Shown: piece after piece, positions 54,971 to 63,882 of the stretch
How positions within the stretch are numbered: the first letter of the stretch is position 1
Layout: each line of letters opens with the position of its first letter
DNA from: AWTP1-13 sp050248715
GTDB lineage: Bacteria; Pseudomonadota; Alphaproteobacteria; Rhizobiales; Hyphomicrobiaceae
DNA: 64,000 nt
Direction of reading: 5' to 3'
NCBI GenBank assembly: GCA_050248715.1
Contig: JBFWRV010000022.1
Span: forward strand, 19,532-83,531
Program-made: the position numbers and the translations under genes
Notes under the pieces: generated by a model
What the model saw: only the letters and a program-made list of their open reading frames with translations
The model's database searches: none
What the model was told of the DNA's origin: nothing

Positions 54971-55692
54971 GTACTGCTGCCTTCCAAGGACCGCAGATCC
55001 TCTTTTACGAAATGGCGAAGCATTGCCAGCGGATCCATGACAAAGTGCGTCAGCCCGCGATGCCCCCATTCGCGCGCGGTGCGCAAATTTGGCATTGTCA
55101 TCCCAACAGGTTTACCTGCGGCATTGGCGGCACGGATGACTCGATCTATGGCCGCCCCCAAGGTTCCATTGCTTAATTCGGGTGGCACGCGCAGCGCTGC
55201 TGCAAGATCAAGCATCCCGATGTCAAGACCGCCGACAGATTTCAACGCTGCAACCTCCTCGACTTTTTCTAGAAGCTCTGGCGTCTCGACGATCACCTGG
55301 GCTTGAGGTTTTCGTTCGTGCTTGCCGATGTTGAACAGAGTTGCGCGAGATCCTCCATATCCTCGGGTACCATGCGGAGGCCACGCCAACGACGAACATA
55401 GCGGCGGGATTTGTTCAACGGTGGTCAGTCGTGGCAGCAATACGGTGCCAATTCCGAGGTTCAACGCGTACTCCACGCGCTCCGACGACGCAATCCGAAG
55501 CCGCATTAGCGTGTCCAGACCCCACTTCTCGGCCGCGAGGCACATACTCTGGACCACTTCGGGGCTGGCATGGAACTTCTCGTCGTCGATGATGACGCCC
55601 CTAACACCGAGGGTAGCGCCAAACTCAACTAGTGAAGGATGCGGAATCGAGCAGAACATATAGACGTGGGAGATGACAGACTCGGACGTCAT
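54967..55692 (-). CDS. HpcH/HpaI aldolase/citrate lyase family protein
   Basis: This 241-residue TIM-barrel enzyme splits or forms C-C bonds of 2-oxo acids with a divalent metal. Family features include VRGVIIDDEKFHAS, LMRLRIASSERVEYALNLGIG, GTRGYGGSRATLF and VIVETPELLEKVEEVA, whose Glu is a typical metal ligand. Both of its ends are ATGA overlaps with operon neighbours, so it is translationally coupled to the RidA and M24 genes. Confidence 0.9.
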   Translation of the reverse strand: MTSESVISHVYMFCSIPHPSLVEFGATLGVRGVIIDDEKFHASPEVVQSMCLAAEKWGLDTLMRLRIASSERVEYALNLGIGTVLLPRLTTVEQIPPLCSSLAWPPHGTRGYGGSRATLFNIGKHERKPQAQVIVETPELLEKVEEVAALKSVGGLDIGMLDLAAALRVPPELSNGTLGAAIDRVIRAANAAGKPVGMTMPNLRTAREWGHRGLTHFVMDPLAMLRHFVKEDLRSLEGSST

Positions 55693-56117
55693 CAGGCGCC
55701 CTCCGCCTGAATCATCTCAGTTTCGTCGATGACCGCGCCAACCGCGTGCATTTCGATGAGAACCGGTTTCTTGACGATGTCCACTATGAAACACATGCGC
55801 GGCGGAAACGGCCGTGGCATGAGTTCGGAATATATTTCGTTAAACTCTTGGACGAGTTCGAAGTCCGCCAGCAGAACCATTATACGGACGCAATGGCTGA
55901 AGTCGCTTCCCCCAGCTTTCAGAATCTCTCGCAAATTATTGATCGTCAGTTCGACCTGAGCGCGAAAGCTCGAAGTTTCGAGCTCGTGACCACCGGGCTT
56001 CAGCGGCCCAACACCAGACGTGTGCACCATGCCATCGAACACTACACCCTGCGTGGAGGGTATGTTGGTTACGCCGGCTTTCGTAGTGTGAATCCGTTTG
56101 AACGTTCGCTTTGCCAC
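55692..56117 (-). CDS. RidA family protein (enamine/imine deaminase-like)
   Basis: This 141-residue trimeric chorismate-mutase-like fold protein keeps the arginine used by RidA in RPFPPRMCF and the C-terminal Glu in LIEMHAVG. RidA proteins hydrolyse reactive enamines or imines made by PLP enzymes or oxidases; catabolic paralogues act on pathway intermediates. It is encoded 47 bases after LivF and overlaps the aldolase gene. A nitrogen-containing substrate for the operon is implied. Confidence 0.9.
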   Translation of the reverse strand: MAKRTFKRIHTTKAGVTNIPSTQGVVFDGMVHTSGVGPLKPGGHELETSSFRAQVELTINNLREILKAGGSDFSHCVRIMVLLADFELVQEFNEIYSELMPRPFPPRMCFIVDIVKKPVLIEMHAVGAVIDETEMIQAEGA

Positions 56118-56164
56118 TTGCTGTCCTTCCCTTGTTGTAAGTTCTAGATTCTATTCACACGAAG

Positions 56165-56881
56165 CTAACCGTGAACACCTGTGTAGAGACGCATTAGCTC
56201 ATCGCCGGACAAACTACTGTCGGCTTGAGCAGTCCGGACGATCTCTCCGTTCCGCATCAGGTGAACAGTGCTGGCGATTTCCATGCTAGCCCGAGCGTTC
56301 TGCTCTACGATGAGCACTGCCAAGCCTAAGGCCGCGATCAGTTTAATGCGTTCAAACACAAGGTCGACGATCACTGGCGCCAACCCTAGCGATGGTTCGT
56401 CGAGTATCAGCACGCGCGGCTGTGACATCAACGCTCGGCCAATCGCAACCATCTGCTGCTCTCCACCCGACAGCAGTCCCGCCGAGACATTACGGCGCTC
56501 ATACAAGCGAGGAAATAAATCGTAGATCTTCGTGAGTCCTGATTTTCGATCCTTGCTGTGTCCGCCAGCCAGGGCCCCCAACTCGAGGTTCTCCTCTGTG
56601 CTCAACGCAGCAATCATCAATCGGCCCTCCGGAACGATAGCAACACCGCGGCTGATGATCCGGTGCGTGGGGAGGCCGCGTAACTGTTGACCGTCTAATT
56701 CGACCTTTCCCTTAGACGCCTTCATCGTGCCGATAATGGCTTTTGCAAGTGTCGACTTGCCGGCACCATTGGGCCCAAGAACAGCGACAATCTGATTGGC
56801 GGTTGTGGAGATGCTCACCCCTCGAACAGCCAGGATGGGGCCGTACGATACCGTGAGGTTTTCCACGTTGAGAGTGTTCAC
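56165..56881 (-). CDS. Branched-chain amino acid-type ABC transporter ATPase (LivF)
   Basis: This 238-residue ATPase has Walker A GPNGAGKSTLAKAI, signature LLSGGEQQMVAIGRA and Walker B RVLILDEPSLGLAP, with the LivF-type RGVAIVPEGR motif. It energises import together with the LivG half of the fused protein. Its ATG overlaps the stop of the fused gene (ATGA). Confidence 0.94.
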   Translation of the reverse strand: MNTLNVENLTVSYGPILAVRGVSISTTANQIVAVLGPNGAGKSTLAKAIIGTMKASKGKVELDGQQLRGLPTHRIISRGVAIVPEGRLMIAALSTEENLELGALAGGHSKDRKSGLTKIYDLFPRLYERRNVSAGLLSGGEQQMVAIGRALMSQPRVLILDEPSLGLAPVIVDLVFERIKLIAALGLAVLIVEQNARASMEIASTVHLMRNGEIVRTAQADSSLSGDELMRLYTGVHG

Positions 56882-58776
56882 GGCGCCGCCTCCTTCGACG
56901 CGTGTTCGCTTTTTTTGGAAGATGCCGGTCCCGGGAACTGTTGAGCATCAAGCTGGCTCGCGCTCGTTCCGAGATAGGCTTCCGCGACAGCCTCGTTGCG
57001 CTGGACCTCTTCCGGAGTACCTTGGCTTATGAGGCGACCCGTGTGCAGCACGATGACCCGGTCCGACAGTCCCATGATGAGTCTCATGTTATGGTCGACG
57101 ACAACCATCGGAATGCCGAGCTCCCGCTTGATGTGGATTAGCGAGGCGATGAGATGGTCGATCTCGGTGGGTTCTAACCCTGCGCCTGGTTCGTCCAGCA
57201 GCAACAGGCGCGGCTTCTCAAGCAGGGCACGGGCGATCTCGACAAATCTGCGGAGACCGTGTGGGAGTTGGTCTACACGCGCGTTGGCATAGTCAGCCAA
57301 GCCCATGGTTCCCAGCACTGACTGGGCGAGCAGGTAGGCGCGCCTGTCTTCACGACGAGATCGAGTCCAGCTAAGTATGTCCTCGCCGAAACTGCTCGCG
57401 ATGTGACGGTGATGTCCGAGAACGACATTGTCGATCACTCGCAGCGAGTCGACAAGACGAGGCACCTGGAAAGTGCGAGCAATGCCTAGTTCTGCCGATC
57501 GTATTGGGTCCGCTGAACTAGGCAGGGCCGTCCCGAATATTCTCACGGTTCCCGCCGAGGACGGGGTTAGCCCGTTTAGAATGTTCAGAAGCGTGGTCTT
57601 GCCTGCGCCGTTCGGCCCGATCAAACCAACGATCTCCGACTGTCCAATCTCGAAGCTAACGTCGGTGAGAACCTCCACGCCGCCGTAGCTTTTCGCCAAC
57701 CCCGACACCTGCAGGGAAACCTGATCGGCGTTCTCTGCACGCGTTTCGGTAAGTCCGGATGGAAGCGGCGATAGATTGCCGATGCGCATGGCCGTTGAAG
57801 TAACTGCTTTGTCGCGACGGGCCAGCGAGTGAATCGCGGATCGTACGGCCACGATCACACCTGCCAATCCTTGAGGGGCGTACATCACGGCAAAAACCAC
57901 GAGCACCCCGTACAGCAACGCCTCTAGCACGGGAAAGGACGATAAGAACGTGTGTGCGGCGTAGTAGAATGCGACACCAAGCAGTGGTCCTGCCAGCTGT
58001 CCTCGACCGCCGATTACAATGACCGCGAGGAAAGCAATCGAGGCAGGCAGATCAAACAGCGATGGGTCGATGAACCCGATGTACCGCAGCTGCCAGTACC
58101 CGGCGACTCCCGCTATTGCGCCCGATATTGTGAACGCGATCGTGCGGTATCGACTGGTCTGAATTCCCAGCGTCTCTGACATAGTTTCGTCGGCTCGGAT
58201 TGCGCGCAAAGCCCGTCCTGTTTTGAACGACAAAAGATTAAAGAGCACGACCGCGACGACCCCGCAGCACGCTGCGAGTACGACGAAGAAAGTCAGAGGC
58301 GAGAAATCTAACTCTGTTGGAGTGGTCAACCCGTTGGCGCCTCCAGTGACCACTCCACCTTTGAGCAATAGCTCCGTAAACGCGAGTTGAAGCGCGAAAG
58401 TCGCCATTGCCAAGAACGGGCCGCGCAGGCGATTGAGCGGAACGCTCACCAAGGCGGCGACGAATCCCGCCGCAAGAAGTCCAATAGCGATCGAGAAGGC
58501 AGGAACAACTCGAAGGTGTATCTCTGCAAGGGCAGCGCTGTATGCGCCGATCCCAAACAGAGCAGCGTGGCCCGCAGAAAACTGACCGGAATATCCGACG
58601 ACAAGGTTGAGGGCGGAGACGACGATGAACCAAATTCCCGCGCTCGTCGCGATAGTCAGGAAGTAGTCGTTGCTGGCCGCACCAGCAACGCAAACCAAAA
58701 TGAGCGCCACCACCCAAAGGAAGTATCTGAGTTCGCCGGCCCGCTGCCCCACTAGCTTGTGCGTTGTCGCAGTCAT
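56878..58776 (-). CDS. Fused LivM permease-LivG ATPase
   Basis: This 632-residue protein joins a LivM-type permease (about 1-320, with VGYSGQFSAGHAALFGIGAY and FKTGRALRAIRADETMSETLG) to a LivG-type ATPase (about 350-605, Walker A GPNGAGKTTLLNILNG, LPHGLRRFVEIARAL in place of a canonical LSGG, Walker B LLLLDEPGAGLEP). It is usually two proteins. It overlaps LivH and LivF genes by 4 bases at each end. Confidence 0.93.
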   Translation of the reverse strand: MTATTHKLVGQRAGELRYFLWVVALILVCVAGAASNDYFLTIATSAGIWFIVVSALNLVVGYSGQFSAGHAALFGIGAYSAALAEIHLRVVPAFSIAIGLLAAGFVAALVSVPLNRLRGPFLAMATFALQLAFTELLLKGGVVTGGANGLTTPTELDFSPLTFFVVLAACCGVVAVVLFNLLSFKTGRALRAIRADETMSETLGIQTSRYRTIAFTISGAIAGVAGYWQLRYIGFIDPSLFDLPASIAFLAVIVIGGRGQLAGPLLGVAFYYAAHTFLSSFPVLEALLYGVLVVFAVMYAPQGLAGVIVAVRSAIHSLARRDKAVTSTAMRIGNLSPLPSGLTETRAENADQVSLQVSGLAKSYGGVEVLTDVSFEIGQSEIVGLIGPNGAGKTTLLNILNGLTPSSAGTVRIFGTALPSSADPIRSAELGIARTFQVPRLVDSLRVIDNVVLGHHRHIASSFGEDILSWTRSRREDRRAYLLAQSVLGTMGLADYANARVDQLPHGLRRFVEIARALLEKPRLLLLDEPGAGLEPTEIDHLIASLIHIKRELGIPMVVVDHNMRLIMGLSDRVIVLHTGRLISQGTPEEVQRNEAVAEAYLGTSASQLDAQQFPGPASSKKSEHASKEAAP

Positions 58777-59654
58777 GCGCGTGCACCCTTCAGTGCGCGG
58801 GCATCGCCAAACATTCCCGCTGGCCGCGTCAGAAGAAGCACCACGATCAGCGTGAAAAGGATTGCGTCGGCATACTCAGTCGACCAGTAGCCAGCGATCA
58901 TCGCGCTGCCAATGCCGACCGCCAGGCCTCCGACCAAGGCGCCCGAACCTTTGCCAAGCCCTCCGATAAATGCTGCGCTGATGCTCAGCACCGAGTATCG
59001 CGGTGCTGAGACAATCCCAGCAGAAGTGAGCGGCGTTATTACCAGTGCCGCCACCGCCAGCAGGGCGAAGGCGATGCCCCACGCGATCGCCTGAATTTGC
59101 CGATCATTGATTCCAATTGTGATAGCTGCCTCACGCGCGGATCCGGTGGCGATCATCGCCTTTCCCAACATCGTGCGCCGCTCGAAGAGCAGCACAGCGC
59201 TTATGGTGAGCACCGCGAGTAAGAAACCAGCCACTTGCTGGTAGGATACATAAAGTCCGCCGGCACTGAACCCACCCGGCACGAGAGGCGGCGCAGCCAA
59301 CGCGTAGTAACCCCAAATCTGCGGAATTGTCCGCTCAATGACGATTGATATTCCCAGAAGAAGTATGAGCAGGGAGACCGGTTCAACTCCCAGCACATCT
59401 GGCCGGCGGACAACCACGAAGTAGATCAAGATTCCTAGCACGGCAGTACAAGCCGTCGCTGCCAGCGCCGCGGCGCCGATTGGCATCACCGAAGACAAGC
59501 TCACGTAGAGGAGACCTGCCAGAACGGTCACCTGACCCACCGCGAAGTTGAACGCGCGACAGCTCTTGTAGGTCATGGTGAACGCATAGGCGATCAAGGC
59601 ATAAGTCACGCCAAGCATGATCCCGCTTCGAAGGAACGTTAGAAAATCAATCAT
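58773..59654 (-). CDS. Branched-chain amino acid-type ABC permease (LivH)
   Basis: This 293-residue membrane protein has about eight helices. LivH signatures are GVTYALIAYAFTMTYKSCRAFNFAVGQ at the N-terminus (read in parts), the loop ATGSAREAAITIGIND, and LSISAAFIGGLGKGSGALVGG. It pairs with the LivM half to form the channel. Its end overlaps the fused permease-ATPase gene by 4 bases. Confidence 0.94.
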   Translation of the reverse strand: MIDFLTFLRSGIMLGVTYALIAYAFTMTYKSCRAFNFAVGQVTVLAGLLYVSLSSVMPIGAAALAATACTAVLGILIYFVVVRRPDVLGVEPVSLLILLLGISIVIERTIPQIWGYYALAAPPLVPGGFSAGGLYVSYQQVAGFLLAVLTISAVLLFERRTMLGKAMIATGSAREAAITIGINDRQIQAIAWGIAFALLAVAALVITPLTSAGIVSAPRYSVLSISAAFIGGLGKGSGALVGGLAVGIGSAMIAGYWSTEYADAILFTLIVVLLLTRPAGMFGDARALKGARA

Positions 59655-59746
59655 GGACCGTGTGCTTGGTTTGGTTCGGCGCTGAGAAGCGACTTCGACT
59701 CGGGAGATGGGGTCGCCTTCGCGCGATCTGAAGGCGACCCAACTCC

Positions 59747-60919
59747 CTAATTCACTGGCGCAAAAGCTCCATCGGCGTACTTGTACTGAACGAGATATTT
59801 GCCCGTCAGGCCTGTATGATTTGTCGGCGAGAATCCATATGCTGAACCCTCCGCCCCGGCGATCCCGACGTATCCCTGGATCTTCTCAAGCGCATCCCTC
59901 AGCGGCTTGCCCCGCTGCCCGTCGGCAGCGTTGACGGCCAAGCTGATCAACCTGATCGCATCATACGTCTGCGCGGCATCTTCGTTCTGCGGAACCTTGA
60001 ACCCGGCAGCCTTATCCATCCGCGCGTAGAACGCTGCTGCGATGGGGCGCGACACGTCCACGCTGCCCGCCCCATGCACCGCCGGCAGCTGAGCAAAGTA
60101 GCTGCCACCCAGCTTGATAGCCTCGCTGGTGAATAGCGCATTGTGCCCATAAATGGGCAGCTTTAGGCCGTTTTCTACCATCGTTCGAGCGATCGTCGCG
60201 GCGTCCGCACCAACGATCGGAAACGCTATGACAGCTTCAGCGCCCGAACGTCGAATGTTCGCGACCTGAGCGGTCACGTCGGCTGTTCCGGTCTTGTAAA
60301 CCTCGGTCGCGGTGATGGTGATCCCCACCGCCTTGGCACCCTTGATTGCCTCTTGCACCAAGCTCTGTGCATATGTGCTGTCGTCGCCGATTATCGCAGC
60401 CTTGGTCACCCCGGACCGCTTGATGAAGTCCGTTATCTGCGGACCGATAGTGTCATTCGACCCGGTTGCACGGAACGCGTATTCGAACCCGTCCGTCAGG
60501 CCGGTTGCGGTCGCTATCATCCCAACAACTGGCGTCATCGCTCGTTCGGCGAGCGGTTGAATCGCTTTCTGGCTTGACGACGAAATAATGCCAGTAATCG
60601 CAATCACGTTATCATTGCGGATTAGCCGCTGTGCTGCTGTCACGGCCTGGTGTGTGATGTTGCCGTCATCCAGCAACACCATCTCGTACTTTCGCTTTCC
60701 CTTATTCTCGGCATTGAGGTCGTCAATGGCGAGACTAGCCGCGACTTCAATTATCTTTCCGCGCGCCGGCTGAGTCCCCGACAACGGCGCGATCACGCCA
60801 ATCTTGACGACTTGAGTGTCGCTTGATTGACCTTGCGCGCCACCCTTCGATAGAGCAGTGACAGCGATCGCTGACGCCATGGTGAGCAGCAGCGCACGAG
60901 ATCGGCGTACCATCTTCAT
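59747..60919 (-). CDS. Branched-chain amino acid-type ABC substrate-binding protein
   Basis: This 390-residue periplasmic binding protein (type 1 fold) has a signal peptide (MKMVRRSRALLLTMASAIA, cleavage near GAQGQ, about 30). Features are VKIGVIAPLSGTQPARGK, DDGNITHQAVTAAQRLI and GHNALFTSEAIKLGG. The family binds Leu/Ile/Val and also amides, aromatic acids and other small compounds. Its start overlaps the GntR gene by 4 bases, and LivH follows after 92 bases. Confidence 0.92.
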   Translation of the reverse strand: MKMVRRSRALLLTMASAIAVTALSKGGAQGQSSDTQVVKIGVIAPLSGTQPARGKIIEVAASLAIDDLNAENKGKRKYEMVLLDDGNITHQAVTAAQRLIRNDNVIAITGIISSSSQKAIQPLAERAMTPVVGMIATATGLTDGFEYAFRATGSNDTIGPQITDFIKRSGVTKAAIIGDDSTYAQSLVQEAIKGAKAVGITITATEVYKTGTADVTAQVANIRRSGAEAVIAFPIVGADAATIARTMVENGLKLPIYGHNALFTSEAIKLGGSYFAQLPAVHGAGSVDVSRPIAAAFYARMDKAAGFKVPQNEDAAQTYDAIRLISLAVNAADGQRGKPLRDALEKIQGYVGIAGAEGSAYGFSPTNHTGLTGKYLVQYKYADGAFAPVN

Positions 60920-61656
60920 CCGTTCTTCCTTTCCTCCTGAGATCTTACGACCGAGATGATTGCCCTCTGCGCAGCATTCCGATGGTCATCGATCAACTTC
61001 CGCGCCACCTGGAGTTTCCCAGCCCTAAGCGCAGCCACGATCTCGCGGTGCTCGGACACCGAGTGCCGCATTCGGTCTCGATTAGAAAGAAAGGCGGCCT
61101 GCCCGCGTTCAGAGCGCAGCTCCAACGACGCCAGCAAATCAATCAAGGTTTTGTTTTGGCTCAGGCGGTAGATGATGCGATGGAAAGCCGTGTTTAACCG
61201 CGCGTACCGACGTGGGGCATCCGCACCAATCGCGCCATCCATGTCCGTGCACAATTGGTTGAGTTCGTCGATCGTCGCCTCATCTACGGGCATGAGCACG
61301 CTGGCGAGCGCATATTGCTCAAGCACTGACCGAATCTCCACAAGCTCGATCAGCGTCGCCACCGGCATATCTGTCACATAGGCGCCAACGTGCGGCTCCA
61401 CCGTCACTAGCTCGTCACGAGCAAGATTTCGTAGCGCGGTTCGAACTGGGATCGCGCTCGCGCCCAACGCCTCCGCGATGTCGGCTACCCGCAGATGAAC
61501 GCCGGGCTCAAGAAGCCCACTCACGATCCCTTCCCGCAGGACCGCGTGTATGTAGTCCTCCTTCGTCATCGCACGATGAGCCTTCGGGGCCAGGGAGAGC
61601 TGGCCTTCCGCGATGACGATCGCGTTCGCGATCTTCTGCGTTAGCAAAGCGGTCAT
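60916..61656 (-). CDS. GntR-family regulator, FadR subfamily (FCD domain)
   Basis: This 246-residue regulator has a winged helix (REGIVSGLLEPGVHLRVADI then SAIPVRTALRNLARDELV) and a helical FCD ligand domain (LVEIRSVLEQYALA, TAFHRIIYRLSQNKTLIDLL, SVSEHREIVAALRAG). As first gene of the operon, coupled to the binding protein, it probably controls its own operon in response to the imported ligand. A start at 61569 with GAAGG upstream would remove 29 N-terminal residues outside the domain. Confidence 0.9.
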   Translation of the reverse strand: MTALLTQKIANAIVIAEGQLSLAPKAHRAMTKEDYIHAVLREGIVSGLLEPGVHLRVADIAEALGASAIPVRTALRNLARDELVTVEPHVGAYVTDMPVATLIELVEIRSVLEQYALASVLMPVDEATIDELNQLCTDMDGAIGADAPRRYARLNTAFHRIIYRLSQNKTLIDLLASLELRSERGQAAFLSNRDRMRHSVSEHREIVAALRAGKLQVARKLIDDHRNAAQRAIISVVRSQEERKNG

Positions 61657-61662
61657 TTATGA

Positions 61663-61691
61663 TATATGTATATATATATGGTGTATGTCAA
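61663..61691 (-). promoter_or_regulatory. A/T-rich promoter of the GntR-Liv operon
   Basis: On the minus strand, TTGACA (61691-61686), 17 bases, then CATATA (61668-61663) inside an alternating TATATA tract precede the GntR start at 61656. The initiation point would fall at or next to the ATG, and no Shine-Dalgarno is present, so a leaderless transcript is possible. The alternating TA run could also hold a GntR operator. Confidence 0.5.
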
Positions 61692-61756
61692 CCATTTTGT
61701 GCCCTTCACCTCGCTCGGCGAGTTGTGCGTCGACTTGGTGATCTCCCAAACCGGCG

Positions 61757-62340
61757 CATATGGTGCGCACGTCCGAGGATGCCGGCGCGGCAGTCGTGCA
61801 TATTGAGGATCAGCTGCTGACCAAGTGCGGCCACCTCGACGACAAGAAGCTCGCATCAGCTCATGACATGGCCGCCAAGGTGGCCGCAGGCCGCCAGAGC
61901 GCGCCGTCATCTTTCTCTGATTGCCCGTATGGACGCCGTCGCGGGCGAGGGGTTGGAGGCTGCGGTCGGTCGCGCCAGACGCTACCTAGAAGCGGTCGCC
62001 GACGCGATCTTCCGGAGGCGCTCACAAGTGGAGAGATGTTTCGCGGCTTTGCCAAAGCGCTGCCCGGGTGGGCGTTGCTGGCCAACATGACGGAGTTCGG
62101 CAAGACGCCATTCTTCACGGCGTCCGAATTTGAGGCCATGGGCTACAAGATGGTCATCTGGCCCGTGAGCTCATTCCGCGTTGCCAACAAGCCGCAAGAG
62201 AAACTCTACGGGGCAATTGTGCGCGATGGCACGACCAAGGCCATGCTGGCCGAGATGCAAACGCGATCCGAGCTATACAGTACCTTGGGACTTAACGCCT
62301 ACGAGAAGCTCAATGCGTCGATCGTTGAGACGCCTTTCGG
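61757..62340 (+). pseudogene. prpB: Truncated, frameshifted methylisocitrate lyase (prpB) remnant
   Basis: The sequence matches the C-terminal two thirds of PrpB-type lyases: TSEDAGAAVVHIEDQ, CGHLDDKKLASAHDMAAKV, then in another frame ARARRHLSLIARMDAVAGEG and YLEAVADAIF, then back in the first frame LPEALTSGEMF and FFTASEFEAMGYKMVIW. The shifts lie near 61885 and at about 62011, where one C seems lost from TTCCCGGAG. About the first 100 codons, with the N-terminal barrel, are missing. Confidence 0.82.
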
Positions 62341-62377
62341 CGGGCCTTCTCCAGCGTCACGACGGGATACTCACGCA

Positions 62378-62794
62378 ATGATTCTCTGCACGACGCCAGC
62401 ATGTCGCAAATTGCGAGCTGTTGCGCTCCTTGGCGCATATGGCACCGTGATGATTGTCGCGCTGCATAGAACGGCACAGGCCGAAACACTCGAGGCCTAC
62501 TCTACCGTTGTTAGCGGCAAGACAAACATCATCGTCGATATCATCACATATATTAGCTACATCCTGGGTGCGATTCTGGCCGCTCTCGGTATTGTGGATC
62601 TGAAAAAGCACGTCGAACAGCCGACGCAGACACCGCTTAAGAACGGCCTCGCAAAACTCGGTTTCGGCGGCGTTCTTCTCGGCATCCCGTTCGTGACCGG
62701 TATCATGCAGGACACGATGAACGGTAGCGGTGCGGCCGAGTACAAAGGTTGGACCGGGGCCAGGCCCATTATCGGCGGTAGTGGCGGCGTATAG
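62378..62794 (+). CDS. Small membrane protein resembling type IVB secretion components
   Basis: This 138-residue protein has an N-terminal signal-like helix (about 14-36) and two more membrane segments (about 48-75 and 90-112). The segment VDLKKHVEQPTQTPLKNG between helices resembles the KxHxxxPxQxP pattern I associate with IcmD/IcmC (DotP/DotE) and related conjugation proteins. That assignment is tentative. The frame is fused upstream to the prpB remnant; the ATG at 62378 is the first sensible start. No other secretion genes are in view. Confidence 0.5.
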   Translation: MILCTTPACRKLRAVALLGAYGTVMIVALHRTAQAETLEAYSTVVSGKTNIIVDIITYISYILGAILAALGIVDLKKHVEQPTQTPLKNGLAKLGFGGVLLGIPFVTGIMQDTMNGSGAAEYKGWTGARPIIGGSGGV

Positions 62795-62902
62795 CTTAAT
62801 GGCATTTGAGCATTACCTATGATCCAGCCGGACGTTAAGGCCTCCTGCCCGAGGTTCGGCTGGGTCACCACGTGGCAACATTTTCTACTTCATTGATTGG
62901 GC

Positions 62903-63211
62903 ATGGCGCAGACTCTCCGCGCAGAATTCTCGAAAAGGGCGGCGCGCTCGCTGGAAGGGCGCGCCGCTCTCAAGCTCCACGCTCACCATCTTCGGGCCTT
63001 GCCGGTCCTGCGGAACGACCGGGCGGGACGGGCCCTCATGCGCATTCGTCGCCTACCGACCTGGCCCGAGTGCCTTCTGATCGTCCTCGCCGGAGCCGCT
63101 GTGACTGCTGGCCTCAACCACTACATGCTGCAGCGGCAGGCCACTTTTCTCGATGAACAGATGGCGCATGTCTCCAAGGCCCTCGGCACCGCCGCGAGGA
63201 GCGTGCCATGA
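62903..63211 (+). CDS. Hypothetical membrane-anchored protein
   Basis: This 102-residue protein has a basic N-terminal half and one hydrophobic helix near residues 54-75 (WPECLLIVLAGAAVTAGL). I do not recognise the family. It overlaps the next gene in an ATGA junction, which supports both being real and co-translated. A TTG two codons earlier could also start it. Confidence 0.5.
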   Translation: MAQTLRAEFSKRAARSLEGRAALKLHAHHLRALPVLRNDRAGRALMRIRRLPTWPECLLIVLAGAAVTAGLNHYMLQRQATFLDEQMAHVSKALGTAARSVP

Positions 63212-63396
63212 GTGGCTTCGTCCAGGTAGGTGAGTGCAGATTGGCACGCTTGATCCTCGCGGAACCCGACCGATACCATGCTACGCCCGTGGAACTGCGG
63301 GCATTGCGGGAACTCACGCAGGCCTACGCGCAGAAAAGGGAATGCAACCCCGAGTGCCTGCGCATCGCTCGCCACATAATGCGCTCTAGCGAGTAA
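63208..63396 (+). CDS. Hypothetical small protein
   Basis: This 62-residue soluble protein is rich in Arg, Glu and Ala (TPVELRALRELTQAYAQKRE) and has two Cys residues toward the C-terminus. I know no matching family. Its ATG overlaps the previous stop by 4 bases. It probably belongs to the mobile region at the right edge. Confidence 0.45.
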   Translation: MSGFVQVGECRLARLILAEPDRYHATPVELRALRELTQAYAQKRECNPECLRIARHIMRSSE

Positions 63397-63427
63397 ACCT
63401 GAGGGCGCCCACACATCGATAGTCGCG

Positions 63428-63835
63428 CTAACCCGCCTCCTGCGGCTTTTCCATCACCAGCCATTCGCACAAAACTCGCCATCCGTCTCGATCCCGCTCG
63501 GCCGCTGAGGCGCGTAGCCGTTCCGCGTCAAGCACTGGGTGAAGGTTTCGTAGGTCCGACTCAAACTTCGCGTTCGCGACTCTGAGCGCGACGACCTCCC
63601 TCATTAGCTCGGCCAGCTCCTCGCTTCCGCCGCTGTTCGCGACAACCCGTGCCATGCGTCGGCCTCGGAACACCTCAAAGAGTAAGGACGGGTCGATGAG
63701 GTAACCCCGGCGTGTTCGCTCAACATAGGGAAGGCGCCCGTTCTTGAGCGCTCGTGAGATCGCGGCGACGGACACGCCCACCGAGCGGGCGGCCTCACTT
63801 GCCGAGAGAAGATGCGTGGATTTATTCGAAGTCAT
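63428..63835 (-). CDS. Helix-turn-helix DNA-binding protein (excisionase/MerR-like)
   Basis: This 135-residue protein has an N-terminal HTH (LLSASEAARSVGVSVAAISRALKNGRLPYV, read in parts), typical of plasmid and mobile-element regulators, followed by a helical, probably coiled-coil region (EELAELMREVVALRVANAKF). It is divergent from the partial transposase gene and likely binds the repeats between them. Confidence 0.75.
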   Translation of the reverse strand: MTSNKSTHLLSASEAARSVGVSVAAISRALKNGRLPYVERTRRGYLIDPSLLFEVFRGRRMARVVANSGGSEELAELMREVVALRVANAKFESDLRNLHPVLDAERLRASAAERDRDGWRVLCEWLVMEKPQEAG

Positions 63836-63882
63836 AAATTACCCAATTGCAATAGTTGTGATCGTGAATATGGCAATAGGGG

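Noticed and set aside
56235..56246. Fourth TGTCCGGACA-type operator (CAGTCCGGACGA)
   Set aside because: It differs at the flanking bases, lies inside the LivF coding region and has no promoter-like context.
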